Below are positions 24,532-33,310 of a stretch of DNA of 35,653 nucleotides, piece by piece (positions within the stretch are counted from its first letter, which is position 1; every line of letters begins with the position of its first letter). The position numbers and the translations under genes were made by a program. Source of the stretch: JAVXGM01 sp036657395 (GTDB lineage Bacteria > Bacillota > Clostridia > Peptostreptococcales > Anaerovoracaceae). The notes beneath the pieces are model-generated. The model worked only from the letters and a program-made list of their open reading frames with translations, ran no database searches and was not told the DNA's origin. The DNA lies in the NCBI GenBank assembly GCA_036657395.1, contig JAVXGM010000015.1, positions 1-35,653 on the forward strand. The letters run 5' to 3'.

Positions 24532-27372
24532 ATGGCAAAAGATATTTATATAAAAGGAGCAAATGAAAACAATTTAAAGAATATAGATGTGACTATTCCA
24601 AGAGATCAATTGGTGGTACTGACTGGACTTTCTGGATCAGGAAAATCATCATTGGCATTTGATACCATCTATGCAGAAGGGCAGCGAAGATATGTGGAGA
24701 GCCTGTCCGCTTACGCAAGACAGTTTTTAGGTCAGATGGAAAAGCCCAATGTAGAATACATCGAAGGCCTTTCTCCTGCGATTTCAATTGACCAAAAGAC
24801 TACGAATAAAAACCCAAGATCAACAGTAGGAACAGTTACAGAAATTTATGACTATCTAAGACTTATGTATGCTAGGATCGGCATACCTCATTGTCCCGTC
24901 TGCGGCAAGGAGATCTCCAGCCAATCGGTGGATCAGATTGTTGATAACCTGATGGATCTAGGAGAAAAGACTAGAATTACCATGCTTGCCCCAGTTATAC
25001 GCCAGCGTAAAGGTGAACATGAAAAGATTATTGAACGAATTAGAAAAGAAGGCTTTACTAGAGCTAGAATTGATGGAGAGATAGTTAGGATCAGTGAAGA
25101 AGAAGTAAAACTGGAAAAAACTTTTAAGCATACCATAGAAATTGTTGTGGATAGAATTGTTGTAAAAGATGGAGTACAAAGCCGACTGTCAGAAGCTTGT
25201 GAACTGGCTATTAATCACGGAGACGGATTGGTGCTTGCTTTAATTGACAAGGGTGATGGCCCTTATGAACAGATTTTCAGCACTAGTCTTGCCTGCCCCA
25301 AGCATGGTATTAGCATTGAGGAGTTAGAGCCGAGAGTCTTCTCATTTAATAGTCCTTTTGGCGCCTGCCCCCAATGTAATGGCCTAGGATTTACACAGAA
25401 AATAGATCCAGATCTTATTATTAGAGACCAGGAATTAAGTATTTCTGGAGGATGCTTAGCAAATATTTTTGCTTCCATGGAGATGGCAGGGGGTTTTTAT
25501 CGTCAGATGATAGAGGCTTTAGCTAAGGAACATGGAGTGGATCTTGATACGCCTTACAATAAATTACCTAAAAAATTTAAAAAAGAACTACTTTATGGCA
25601 CAGGAACTCGTCATTTAAAGTACTTCTATAAAAGTCGCAACAACAGTTCTAAGGCATACAGAGACCATCCTTTTGAGGGAGTGATTAACAATTTAGAGAG
25701 GCGATTTAGGGAGACAAATTCCGACTTTATTAAGGAAAAGATGAATCGGTATATAAGCACTGCGCCTTGTGAAGTATGTATGGGGCAGAGGCTGAAGCCA
25801 GAGGTTTTAGCTGTTACAATTGGTGGAATGAACATCTCACAGTTTTGTGAACTTTCTATTATGGAAGCATTAAAGACTATGGGGGAACTGACTTTATCCA
25901 CACAGGAGGCACTAATTGCCCAACAAATTGTAAAAGAGATTAGATCACGCCTTCAATTCCTTGTAAATGTAGGCCTTGATTATTTGACTTTGTCCAGAGC
26001 TTCAGGAACCTTATCTGGTGGAGAGTCCCAAAGAATACGCTTGGCTACGCAGATTGGATCCAGTCTTGTAGGAGTCTTATATATTTTAGATGAACCTAGC
26101 ATTGGTCTTCACCAAAAGGACAATGAAAAGCTTTTGATTACTCTTCGCCATTTGACGGATATTGGAAACACCCTAATTGTAGTGGAACATGATGAAGATA
26201 CCATGTATGCAGCAGATCGGATTATTGACATTGGACCTGGGGCAGGAATAAATGGTGGAGAGCTAGTTGCAGAGGGAAATGTAGAGGAAATTAAGAAATG
26301 TTCACGTTCTCTGACTGGCCAATATTTAAGTGGAGCTAAAAAAATTGAAGTTCCAACAGAAAGACGCTCGGGAAATGGTAAGAAAATAATTATAAAAGGG
26401 GCTGCAGAAAATAACCTTCAAAATATAGATGTAACGATTCCTTTAGGTCAAATGGTTTGCGTTACGGGAGTTTCTGGATCAGGAAAAAGCAGCTTGATAA
26501 ATGAAGTTCTCTACAAGGGTCTGGCCGCAGAGCTTAACGGGGCAAAGGATAAGCCAGGAGCACACAAAGCCATTAAGGGAATGGAGCAAATCGATAAGAT
26601 TATCGATATTAATCAGTCACCTATTGGCAGGACTCCAAGATCAAATCCAGCCACATATACTGGCGTGTTTACCCACATTAGAGATCTTTTTTCTAAGCTT
26701 CCTGAGTCGAAAATGCGAGGATATGAGAGGGGCAGGTTTAGCTTTAACGTAAAAGGTGGTAGATGTGAAGCTTGCAATGGAGATGGGCTTCTTAAGATTG
26801 AGATGCATTTTCTCCCTGATGTATATGTTCCTTGTGAGGTTTGCAAGGGTAAGAGATACAACAGAGAAACCTTGGAAGTAAAATACAAGGGAAAGAGTAT
26901 TTTTGATGTTTTGGATATGAATATAACCGAAGCCTTGGAATTTTTCAAGCATATACCAAGTATAGCCAGGCAGCTTGAGACCCTACAGCAAGTTGGACTT
27001 GGATATATTAAATTGGGACAACCGTCAACTCAGCTTTCGGGAGGTGAAGCTCAGCGAATTAAGCTGGCCTCAGAGCTATCTAAGAGAAGTACAGGCAAGA
27101 CCATGTATATTTTAGACGAACCTACAACGGGACTCCACTTTGCCGATGTGGACAAGCTTTTATTAGTACTTGACAAACTGGTGGACAGCGGAAATTCGGT
27201 CATTGTTATTGAACATAACCTTGATGTAATAAAACGGGCAGATCATATTATTGACCTTGGCCCTGATGGTGGATTTAGAGGTGGAAACATTGTGGTGGAA
27301 GGAACCCCGGAAGAAGTAGCTAAGTGTAAAGAATCTTATACTGGAGAATTTTTATCTAAGATAATGAAATAG
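24532..27372 (+). CDS. uvrA: Excinuclease ABC subunit A
   Basis: UvrA is the damage-sensing ATPase that loads UvrB. It is a twin ABC protein. The first Walker A GLSGSGKS (residues 32-39) is followed by RRYVESLSAYARQFL. Zinc modules show CPVC and CEVCMGQRL, then the signature LSGGESQRIRLA and ILDEPS. A second Walker A GVSGSGKSS, a zinc module CEACNGDG...CEVCKGKRY, LSGGEAQRIKLA and ILDEPTTGLH complete it. At 946 residues it is full length. It is co-transcribed with uvrB under the LexA box. Confidence 0.98.
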   Translation: MAKDIYIKGANENNLKNIDVTIPRDQLVVLTGLSGSGKSSLAFDTIYAEGQRRYVESLSAYARQFLGQMEKPNVEYIEGLSPAISIDQKTTNKNPRSTVGTVTEIYDYLRLMYARIGIPHCPVCGKEISSQSVDQIVDNLMDLGEKTRITMLAPVIRQRKGEHEKIIERIRKEGFTRARIDGEIVRISEEEVKLEKTFKHTIEIVVDRIVVKDGVQSRLSEACELAINHGDGLVLALIDKGDGPYEQIFSTSLACPKHGISIEELEPRVFSFNSPFGACPQCNGLGFTQKIDPDLIIRDQELSISGGCLANIFASMEMAGGFYRQMIEALAKEHGVDLDTPYNKLPKKFKKELLYGTGTRHLKYFYKSRNNSSKAYRDHPFEGVINNLERRFRETNSDFIKEKMNRYISTAPCEVCMGQRLKPEVLAVTIGGMNISQFCELSIMEALKTMGELTLSTQEALIAQQIVKEIRSRLQFLVNVGLDYLTLSRASGTLSGGESQRIRLATQIGSSLVGVLYILDEPSIGLHQKDNEKLLITLRHLTDIGNTLIVVEHDEDTMYAADRIIDIGPGAGINGGELVAEGNVEEIKKCSRSLTGQYLSGAKKIEVPTERRSGNGKKIIIKGAAENNLQNIDVTIPLGQMVCVTGVSGSGKSSLINEVLYKGLAAELNGAKDKPGAHKAIKGMEQIDKIIDINQSPIGRTPRSNPATYTGVFTHIRDLFSKLPESKMRGYERGRFSFNVKGGRCEACNGDGLLKIEMHFLPDVYVPCEVCKGKRYNRETLEVKYKGKSIFDVLDMNITEALEFFKHIPSIARQLETLQQVGLGYIKLGQPSTQLSGGEAQRIKLASELSKRSTGKTMYILDEPTTGLHFADVDKLLLVLDKLVDSGNSVIVIEHNLDVIKRADHIIDLGPDGGFRGGNIVVEGTPEEVAKCKESYTGEFLSKIMK

Positions 27373-27379
27373 GACTGGT

Positions 27380-28306
27380 GTGATTGTGAAAACTGAACCT
27401 GTATTTTCTAAAAAACAAAAAAATATTACCTATGGGTTAATGACATTTTTGGTCATAGCCTGGGGATTTGACTATGTGGTCTGTAAATTTGCTTTACAGG
27501 CATTTCCGCCTATGACCTTATTGTTTGTCAAATATGCAATAGGCCTTGTTGTAATGCTTATGGTTAAAATGAAAGTAGATCGAAAAACTATTGTAAGACT
27601 AAAGGATGTTCCAATATTTGTTTTCTGTGCCATATTCGGACAGATTCTTTACTTCTTTTGCGAATATACAGCCATGTCTTATATGCCTGTATCACTGGTC
27701 AGCATTATGTTGGCATTTGTACCAGTGGTGTCCATAATAACAGAGCGGATTTTGTACAAGAAAAGAACCAACAAACTTACTATTATTGGCGTACTTGTTT
27801 GTATATTTGGGGTGGCGTTGATTATTGGAGTGGATTTTGATATCCTGTTCCAAGGGCGAATTATCGGGTATATTCTTACTTTTATTGCAGTGCTTTCTTG
27901 GAATGGATATAACTTTCTTACAGCCACCCTTAGCGACAGATATTCAAGCATTACATTGACCTGTACCCAGCTTATTTGCACTATATTATTGACTTTTCCA
28001 TACGCTGTAAATAACATGCCTTCAATAGATGTCTTTACACCAGGCTTGATTGGTGGCATAATATACCTTGGAATTGTAAATGCAGGCATTGGTTTTTTGA
28101 TTTCAGTAAGAGGGATCCAGGTATTGGGACCTACAGCCGTAGCATTGTTTTCAAACTTCCTTCCAATAACTACAGCGTTTTTTGGTTGGCTTTGTTTAAA
28201 AGAGACAATTTCAGGCTTACAGATTATAGGTGGACTAGTAGTAATTTGTGCAGGTTTTATAGTTATAAGAGAAAAAGGTAAAATGGAGGACCAATCTAAT
28301 GATTGA
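27380..28306 (+). CDS. EamA-family (DMT superfamily) transporter, pncB-linked
   Basis: A 308-residue membrane protein with two EamA repeats (about ten helices), for example PVSLVSIMLAFVPVVSIITER in the first (split here) and GPTAVALFSNFLPITTAFF in the second. The start is GTG at 27380, or GTG at 27386, with AGGA as a weak RBS. Its last 8 bases overlap the nicotinate phosphoribosyltransferase start, so it is coupled to NAD salvage. Uptake of nicotinate or a related precursor is a reasonable guess (inference from context only). It is only 7 bases behind uvrA, so it may share SOS-driven read-through. Confidence 0.85.
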   Translation: MIVKTEPVFSKKQKNITYGLMTFLVIAWGFDYVVCKFALQAFPPMTLLFVKYAIGLVVMLMVKMKVDRKTIVRLKDVPIFVFCAIFGQILYFFCEYTAMSYMPVSLVSIMLAFVPVVSIITERILYKKRTNKLTIIGVLVCIFGVALIIGVDFDILFQGRIIGYILTFIAVLSWNGYNFLTATLSDRYSSITLTCTQLICTILLTFPYAVNNMPSIDVFTPGLIGGIIYLGIVNAGIGFLISVRGIQVLGPTAVALFSNFLPITTAFFGWLCLKETISGLQIIGGLVVICAGFIVIREKGKMEDQSND

Positions 28307-29732
28307 GAAATTGAATTTAACCATGTTGACAGACTTTTATGAAATCACAATGGCAAATGGTTATTTTGAAACAGGAATGGCTAACGATGTAGCATATTTT
28401 GATATGTTTTTCAGGAATAATCCTGATGGTGGTAGTTATGCCATTATGGCTGGAGTGGAGCAAGTTGTTAATTACTTGGACGAGCTAGAATTCACAGATC
28501 AAGACATTGCTTACCTTAAGGGTAAAAATATTTTTAGCGACAAGTTTTTAGAATATCTAAAAGACTTTTCCTTTAGTTGTGATGTGTGGGCAATACCTGA
28601 GGGGACACCTATATTCCCTGGGGAACCGTTGATTACAGTTAGAGGTCCAGTTATCCAGGCTCAGTTTATTGAGACTATGATTTTGCTTTTAGTGAATCAC
28701 CAAAGCTTGATTGCTACAAAGGCTAGCAGAATTGTTCGTGCTGCCAAGGGGCGCCCTATCATGGAATTTGGAACAAGGCGAGCACATGGAGCTTCAGCGG
28801 CTATATATGGAGCTAGAGCAGCATATATTGGCGGTTGTGCAGGTACAGCCTGCGCTATTGCAGACAGAGATTATGGAATCACAGCCCTAGGAACTATGGC
28901 ACACAGTTGGGTGCAAATGTACCCTAATGAATATGAAGCCTTTAAAAAGTATGGTCAGATATACCCAGACAATTGTGTTCTTTTAGTGGACACATATAAT
29001 GTGCTAAAATCTGGAGTTCCAGCAGCAATTAAAGTCTTTCATGAACTAAAACCTGAGAAGATGGGCATTAGAATCGACAGTGGAGACGTTACTTATCTTA
29101 CAAAGCAAGCAAGAAAAATGTTAGATGAGGCAGGATTACCAGATTGTTCAATCGTAGTATCAAATTCATTGGATGAATATATTATTGAGGATATCATTAC
29201 AGAAGGCGCTCGCATTGATTCATTTGGAGTAGGAGAGCGATTGATTACTTCCAAATCTGAACCAGTCTTTGGAGGGGTATACAAGCTATCAGCCTTAGAA
29301 AAAGATGGAGTTATGGTGCCTAAGATTAAGATTAGTGAAAACGTAGAAAAAATCACTAACCCGGGATTTAAATCTGTGTACCGTTTCTTTGATAAAGAAA
29401 CCGATAAGGCCATTGCTGATGTTATTACACTAGATGAAGAGGCTATTCCAAAGGAAGGCACTTATGAAATTTTCGATCCTACAGCAGTGTGGAAGAAAAA
29501 AACATTGAAGAATTTTTACGTGAAAAATTTGCGAATCCAGCTCTTCGATAAGGGCAAACGAGTATATGACAGCCCCGATATTGAAGAAATTAAGAGCTAC
29601 TGTAAGAGACAAGTAGCAACCCTTTGGGACGAAATGCTCAGATTCGAAAATCCACAAATTTACTACGTGGATCTTTCGCCAAAACTCTGGAAACTTAAAA
29701 ACGACTTAATTCAAGATCACACAGAAGTATAA
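28299..29732 (+). CDS. pncB: Nicotinate phosphoribosyltransferase
   Basis: A 477-residue enzyme of the Preiss-Handler NAD salvage route that makes nicotinate mononucleotide from nicotinate, PRPP and ATP. It begins with the family motif MLTDFYEITMANGYFE. It has FGTRRAHGASAA, the catalytic-His segment GTMAHSWVQMYP, the phosphate-binding RIDSGDVTYL, and FGVGERL. Length is that of the bacterial form. GGAGG precedes the ATG and lies inside the overlapping transporter gene. The homologous nicotinamide enzyme (NAMPT) is less likely because the FGTRRAHG and start motifs match the nicotinate form. Confidence 0.96.
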   Translation: MIEKLNLTMLTDFYEITMANGYFETGMANDVAYFDMFFRNNPDGGSYAIMAGVEQVVNYLDELEFTDQDIAYLKGKNIFSDKFLEYLKDFSFSCDVWAIPEGTPIFPGEPLITVRGPVIQAQFIETMILLLVNHQSLIATKASRIVRAAKGRPIMEFGTRRAHGASAAIYGARAAYIGGCAGTACAIADRDYGITALGTMAHSWVQMYPNEYEAFKKYGQIYPDNCVLLVDTYNVLKSGVPAAIKVFHELKPEKMGIRIDSGDVTYLTKQARKMLDEAGLPDCSIVVSNSLDEYIIEDIITEGARIDSFGVGERLITSKSEPVFGGVYKLSALEKDGVMVPKIKISENVEKITNPGFKSVYRFFDKETDKAIADVITLDEEAIPKEGTYEIFDPTAVWKKKTLKNFYVKNLRIQLFDKGKRVYDSPDIEEIKSYCKRQVATLWDEMLRFENPQIYYVDLSPKLWKLKNDLIQDHTEV

Positions 29733-29760
29733 AAAAAAGAGGCTTAACGCCTCTTTTTTA
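29732..29760. terminator. Terminator between pncB and fba
   Basis: The AAAAAGAGGC/GCCTCTTTTT stem has a 5-base loop and A and T tracts on both sides, so it can act on both convergent genes. Confidence 0.88.
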
Positions 29761-29794
29761 ATGCCATATATAAGGAGTGTATACCCCTAGACTA

Positions 29795-30721
29795 TTAAAT
29801 ATTAGATGAATTCAATACGTTTTTAATCTTGTGTTCCACCATGGACTGTATTGCATCTCTTGCAGGTGCTAAATATTTTCTTGGATCAAAGTCAGCTGGA
29901 TTTTCTATAAGGTGTCTTCTAACTTCCGCCGTCATAGCCAGCCGGAGATCAGTATCAATATTCACCTTGCAAATACCGTACTTAGTAGCCTCTCTAATCA
30001 TCTCTTCAGGAACTCCCTGTGCCCCAGGGATTTGTCCACCGTAGTCATTACATCTTTTAACAAACTCAGGTAAAACGGTAGATGAACCATGTAAAACAAG
30101 TGGCGTATTTGGAAGTAGGGAATGGATTTTTTTTAGCCTTTCGAAATCGAGGAAAGGTGTTCCCTTAAATTTATAAGCTCCATGGCTTGTGCCAATGGCA
30201 ATTGCCAAGGAATCTACACCTGTTCTTTCCACAAATTCCACAGCCTCATCAGGGTCAGTAAATGTTGCCGAACGAACATCAACGTTTACCTCATCTTCAA
30301 TTCCAGCAAGCTTGCCTAACTCAGCTTCAACGACTACACCTTTACTGTGAGCATAATCTACGACTTCTTTGGTGAGTCGAATGTTTTCTTCAAATGGGTG
30401 CTTTGAACCATCATACATTACAGAAGTAAATCCATCATCTACACATTTTTTGCAGATTTGAAAGTCTTCACCATGGTCTAAATGTAAAGCGATATCAATG
30501 CCGGTATCAAGAATAGCAGCTTCTACTAATTTAAGTAAATATGCTGGCTTTGCGTACTTTCTAGCACCAGCGGAAACCTGTAAAATAAGAGAAGTATTTT
30601 GAGTTTTTCCCGCCTCTACAATACCTTGGATTATCTCCATGTTGTTAACATTAAAGGCACCTATTGCATAATTATTATTCAATGCTTTTGAAAACATTTT
30701 TTCTGTGGTGATTAAAGACAT
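29795..30721 (-). CDS. fba: Fructose-bisphosphate aldolase, class II
   Basis: A 308-residue zinc-dependent aldolase of glycolysis/gluconeogenesis. It has the zinc-ligand motif LHLDHG, SVMYDGSKHPFEENI, EAELGKLAG, the AIGTSHGAYKF His segment, LHGSS and NIDTDLR. The form matches the short class IIB enzymes of Firmicutes. GGAGG precedes the ATG. A TATAAT on the minus strand at 30770-30765 is a likely -10 but lacks a convincing -35. The GatY/KbaY tagatose aldolases share the fold; the closer match is FBA. Confidence 0.93.
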   Translation of the reverse strand: MSLITTEKMFSKALNNNYAIGAFNVNNMEIIQGIVEAGKTQNTSLILQVSAGARKYAKPAYLLKLVEAAILDTGIDIALHLDHGEDFQICKKCVDDGFTSVMYDGSKHPFEENIRLTKEVVDYAHSKGVVVEAELGKLAGIEDEVNVDVRSATFTDPDEAVEFVERTGVDSLAIAIGTSHGAYKFKGTPFLDFERLKKIHSLLPNTPLVLHGSSTVLPEFVKRCNDYGGQIPGAQGVPEEMIREATKYGICKVNIDTDLRLAMTAEVRRHLIENPADFDPRKYLAPARDAIQSMVEHKIKNVLNSSNI

Positions 30722-30820
30722 AATTTACCTCCTAGTCCATTGTTACTTTAAAACAGATAGTTCTATTATACACCTTAAGAGAAAAAAATCCCACTAGTTT
30801 ATGGAGAAATTTTATTCCAT

Positions 30821-31219
30821 TTAACGAGAATTTTTATCTCCACCAAACATGGAAAGAAGAGGACCAATTGTCTTCATTGCACTTTCTAAATCCACGCCGG
30901 AAAGTTGATTTGCTAGGGCCTGAATATCAAAACCTGAGTTTGAGCTATTAGAACTATCATGGCTCTTATGCTCTTCATGGGATTCATAGGAATCATGGGA
31001 AATAGGCTCAGGCAAAGGCGCAGGAAGAGAAGCGGGGCCGCCTTCAAGGATGTTTCCAAGACTGCCTAGCTGAGTCAATTTGTTCACCTTTTCCAAGGTG
31101 CTTACTGTGGTTTGCAGCTGATTTAAGATATGATCAAACTGCAGCGGGGGAACTTGATGGGAAGTAATAGATTTATTTTGCCTCGATAAAAGCAATAGTA
31201 ATAAAATTCCAGGATTCAT
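30821..31219 (-). CDS. Small Ser/His-rich protein of unknown function
   Basis: A 132-residue product with a short hydrophobic N-terminal run (MNPGILLLLLLSRQ) too brief for a confident signal or anchor. A helical, Gln/Leu-rich part (DHILNQLQTTVSTLEKVNKL) is followed by a low-complexity middle (PAPLPEP, then SHDSYESHEEHKSHDSSNSSNSG). The tail is hydrophobic and amphipathic (ALANQLSGVDLESAMKTIGPLLSMF). ATG 31219 is preceded by GGAGG at a long 11-base spacing; an upstream ATG at 31237 would overlap that RBS. It is divergent from the 84-residue gene. I do not recognise the family. Confidence 0.7.
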   Translation of the reverse strand: MNPGILLLLLLSRQNKSITSHQVPPLQFDHILNQLQTTVSTLEKVNKLTQLGSLGNILEGGPASLPAPLPEPISHDSYESHEEHKSHDSSNSSNSGFDIQALANQLSGVDLESAMKTIGPLLSMFGGDKNSR

Positions 31220-31346
31220 AATGTATGTAACCTCCATATCATAAAAATATTAACGTGCTAAACTATTATTATGTGAAATATGATGTCTTTGTGTATCATT
31301 TACGCATATATATGATGAGAAGAATAGTTTATAAATGGAGGGAAAC

Positions 31347-31601
31347 ATGGACAATAAGATAATTATGGACTTGGCAAAGCAATTAGGCTTGCCAGAAAAA
31401 CAGGCACAGGAAAAAGCTAAAGCATATATGGGAAAAAGCGATGAGGAAATTTTGCAGGAAATCATGAAAATCAAGGGAAAGCTAAAAGGAAATGAGGCCG
31501 CTTTCCAAAAGCAGCTCCAGGCAGCTAAAATGCTGGCAGGAACTATGAGTGGCCAACAAAAAGCCAAGTTAGAAAAAATAATTGCCTTGCTAGAAGCATA
31601 A
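31347..31601 (+). CDS. Small helical protein of unknown function
   Basis: An 84-residue, Lys/Glu/Gln-rich protein predicted to be fully helical, with no signal or membrane segment (MDNKIIMDLAKQLGL, then AQEKAKAYMGKSDEEILQEI, ending KAKLEKIIALLEA). ATG 31347 has GGAGGG four bases upstream. It faces away from the Ser/His-rich gene across about 127 bases, so the two could share control. No known domain is recognised; it could be a sporulation- or envelope-related small protein, but nothing in the sequence proves this. Confidence 0.75.
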   Translation: MDNKIIMDLAKQLGLPEKQAQEKAKAYMGKSDEEILQEIMKIKGKLKGNEAAFQKQLQAAKMLAGTMSGQQKAKLEKIIALLEA

Positions 31602-31612
31602 AAGGCTAAACT

Positions 31613-31675
31613 AAAAAAGCACCCTATATTGATTTAAGAGTTACCTCAGCTTTGTCAAGTAGGGGTGCTTTTTTT
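31613..31675. terminator. Shared terminator of two convergent small genes
   Basis: AAAAAAGCACCC and GGGTGCTTTTTTT pair around a long (about 38-base) inner region with weak extra structure. It ends the 84-residue gene and, on the other strand, the YceG-like gene. Confidence 0.65.
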
Positions 31676-31680
31676 AAATC

Positions 31681-32145
31681 TTAGTTAACGGTTGTCTGAG
31701 TAATAATTTCAATAATATCCTTGTAGGTTGAACCGGCAGGTATCTGATAGGTACCAATTACAACCTTATTTGACATCTTATACTTTTTAAGTGCAGTTTC
31801 AAAATCTTTTGTGGAAGTAATGATCTTGGCTTTTTTAAGCTGAGCAGCAACTTCTTTACCATTTGAAACTTTAGTTATCTTAATTGAGCTGTCAATGGGG
31901 ACTGTGGCTTCAGTCTTAGCTTTTTTACCCTCATTTGTGGCAGCACCAGCCTGGGGTTTAGTAGGCTCAGTGGCTTTAGTGGGCTCAGTGGCATCAGCAG
32001 ATGTTGAGGCAGAATCGATTAACGTCTGTGGATAACTCATGATGTCGCTTATACGAAAGAAAATAATAACTGCGGCTACAAGTAAAATGATAAAAACAAC
32101 AACGATGTCATTTTTATCATAGAAAAAATTTTTTAATTTATTCAT
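31681..32145 (-). CDS. MltG/YceG-related membrane protein lacking the catalytic domain
   Basis: A 154-residue protein with an N-terminal cytoplasmic stub, one transmembrane helix (VVVFIILLVAAVIIFF, about residues 15-30) and a low-complexity Ala/Thr/Pro/Lys linker containing a twofold ATEPTK repeat. The C-terminal module resembles the LysM-like subdomain of the endolytic transglycosylase MltG (VAAQLKKAKIITSTKDFETALKKYK, split, then GTYQIPAGSTYKDIIEII). The large catalytic part of true MltG (over 300 residues, with its Glu) is missing, and the frame ends with a proper stop, so it looks like a dedicated small paralogue rather than a broken gene. AAAGGAG precedes the ATG. A surface or peptidoglycan-binding role is inference. 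Confidence 0.78.
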   Translation of the reverse strand: MNKLKNFFYDKNDIVVVFIILLVAAVIIFFRISDIMSYPQTLIDSASTSADATEPTKATEPTKPQAGAATNEGKKAKTEATVPIDSSIKITKVSNGKEVAAQLKKAKIITSTKDFETALKKYKMSNKVVIGTYQIPAGSTYKDIIEIITQTTVN

Positions 32146-32233
32146 TCTGTTCTCCTTTTCTAATATGACTTTATTCAGAGTATCATATTTAGCAAAAGCT
32201 TAAAAGGCTTTTTTTATGAAAATTTCTTCACAT

Positions 32234-32251
32234 TTAGGTGTATTTACCTAA
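32234..32251. promoter_or_regulatory. Inverted repeat overlapping the -35 region of the rlu gene
   Basis: TTAGGTGTATTTACCTAA has 6-base arms around a 6-base centre. It occupies the place where a -35 box would lie for TATAAT at 32262-32267. The arms resemble DtxR/IdeR-type iron-box half sites, but spacing is one base short of that consensus. Confidence 0.35.
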
Positions 32252-32274
32252 GGAGATGTTGTATAATCAAAGTT

Positions 32275-33240
32275 ATGAGAAAATTAACAATTAGCCAAAA
32301 CGAGGATAACCAAAGGCTGGATCGATTTTTAAAAAAATATTTTAAAAATGCGCCACTAAGCAGACTTTACAAATTGATTAGAAAAGATGTAAAGATCAAT
32401 AGCAAACGAGCAAAGCCAGAGACTATCCTTAAAGAAGGCGACGAATTGGAAATATATATTTCCGACCAAGAAGTAGAAAATTATTGCAAGGTGAAAGAGC
32501 ATAGTAAGGCAAAAAAGCAATTTACAATTGCCTATGAAGACGATAATATTATTGTTGTAGAAAAGCCTTTTGGCTTACTTACCCATGGGGATTCTCAAGA
32601 GAAAAAAAATACACTAGCTAATCAAGTGTGCGGATATTTACAAGAAAAAGGAGATTATATTCCTCGAATGGAGAGGACATTTGTTCCATCTCCAGTAAAC
32701 CGATTGGATAGAAACACTACAGGATTGGTGATTTTTGGAAAGACTGGACCTACTCTTCAAGTTCTAAACTATATGCTCAGGGAAAAAGATTATATTAATA
32801 AATATTATCAAACCATTGTATCTGGCGAGATGAAAAAACCTTTAGTATTAAAAGATAAGATGGAAAAGAACAAGAAAGAAAATATGGTTACAGTTTTGCC
32901 AATGACAGGGACAGGCAAGATTATGGAAACTATGGCAAATCCAATTGCTTGTAAAAATGGGTACACCCTTGTGGAGGTTCTCCTTGTTACAGGGCGAACT
33001 CATCAGATTAGAGCACACTTGGCACAGGCAGGATATCCCGTTATTGGAGATGTTAAATATGGAAAAAAAGGTGTAAATGGCAAAATGAAAAAGCTATTTA
33101 ACTTAAACACCCAATTACTACATGCATACAAACTTGAATTCAACAAAGGCAAGGAGCCACTTGATTATCTTGCAGGAAAAGAGATAATTTCAACCTTACC
33201 TTTAGACTTTCAACGAATAAAAAAGGAATTATTTGATTAA
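32275..33240 (+). CDS. RluC/RluD-family 23S rRNA pseudouridine synthase
   Basis: A 321-residue enzyme that isomerises uridine to pseudouridine in rRNA. An N-terminal S4 RNA-binding domain (QRLDRFLKKYF..., residues 10-70) is followed by the catalytic domain with VNRLDRNTTGLVIF (catalytic Asp145), EKPFGLLTHGD and GRTHQIRAHLAQAGYPVIGD (split). Whether it modifies the RluC or the RluD positions cannot be told. The only -10-like TATAAT (32262-32267) lies 8 bases before the ATG, which would give a nearly leaderless mRNA. Confidence 0.92.
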   Translation: MRKLTISQNEDNQRLDRFLKKYFKNAPLSRLYKLIRKDVKINSKRAKPETILKEGDELEIYISDQEVENYCKVKEHSKAKKQFTIAYEDDNIIVVEKPFGLLTHGDSQEKKNTLANQVCGYLQEKGDYIPRMERTFVPSPVNRLDRNTTGLVIFGKTGPTLQVLNYMLREKDYINKYYQTIVSGEMKKPLVLKDKMEKNKKENMVTVLPMTGTGKIMETMANPIACKNGYTLVEVLLVTGRTHQIRAHLAQAGYPVIGDVKYGKKGVNGKMKKLFNLNTQLLHAYKLEFNKGKEPLDYLAGKEIISTLPLDFQRIKKELFD

Positions 33241-33310
33241 CCTAGTTTTAAGCAAGTAAAATCTTAAATTGATCGCTGGACAATTTCCAAGGACTACAAG
33301 GAGTAAAAGA

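Noticed and set aside
32194..32216. AAAAGC/GCTTTT hairpin with T run between the divergent YceG-like and rlu genes
   Set aside because: The six-pair, mostly A-T stem is weak and no gene ends there, so it is not listed as a terminator; chance is likely in such AT-rich DNA.
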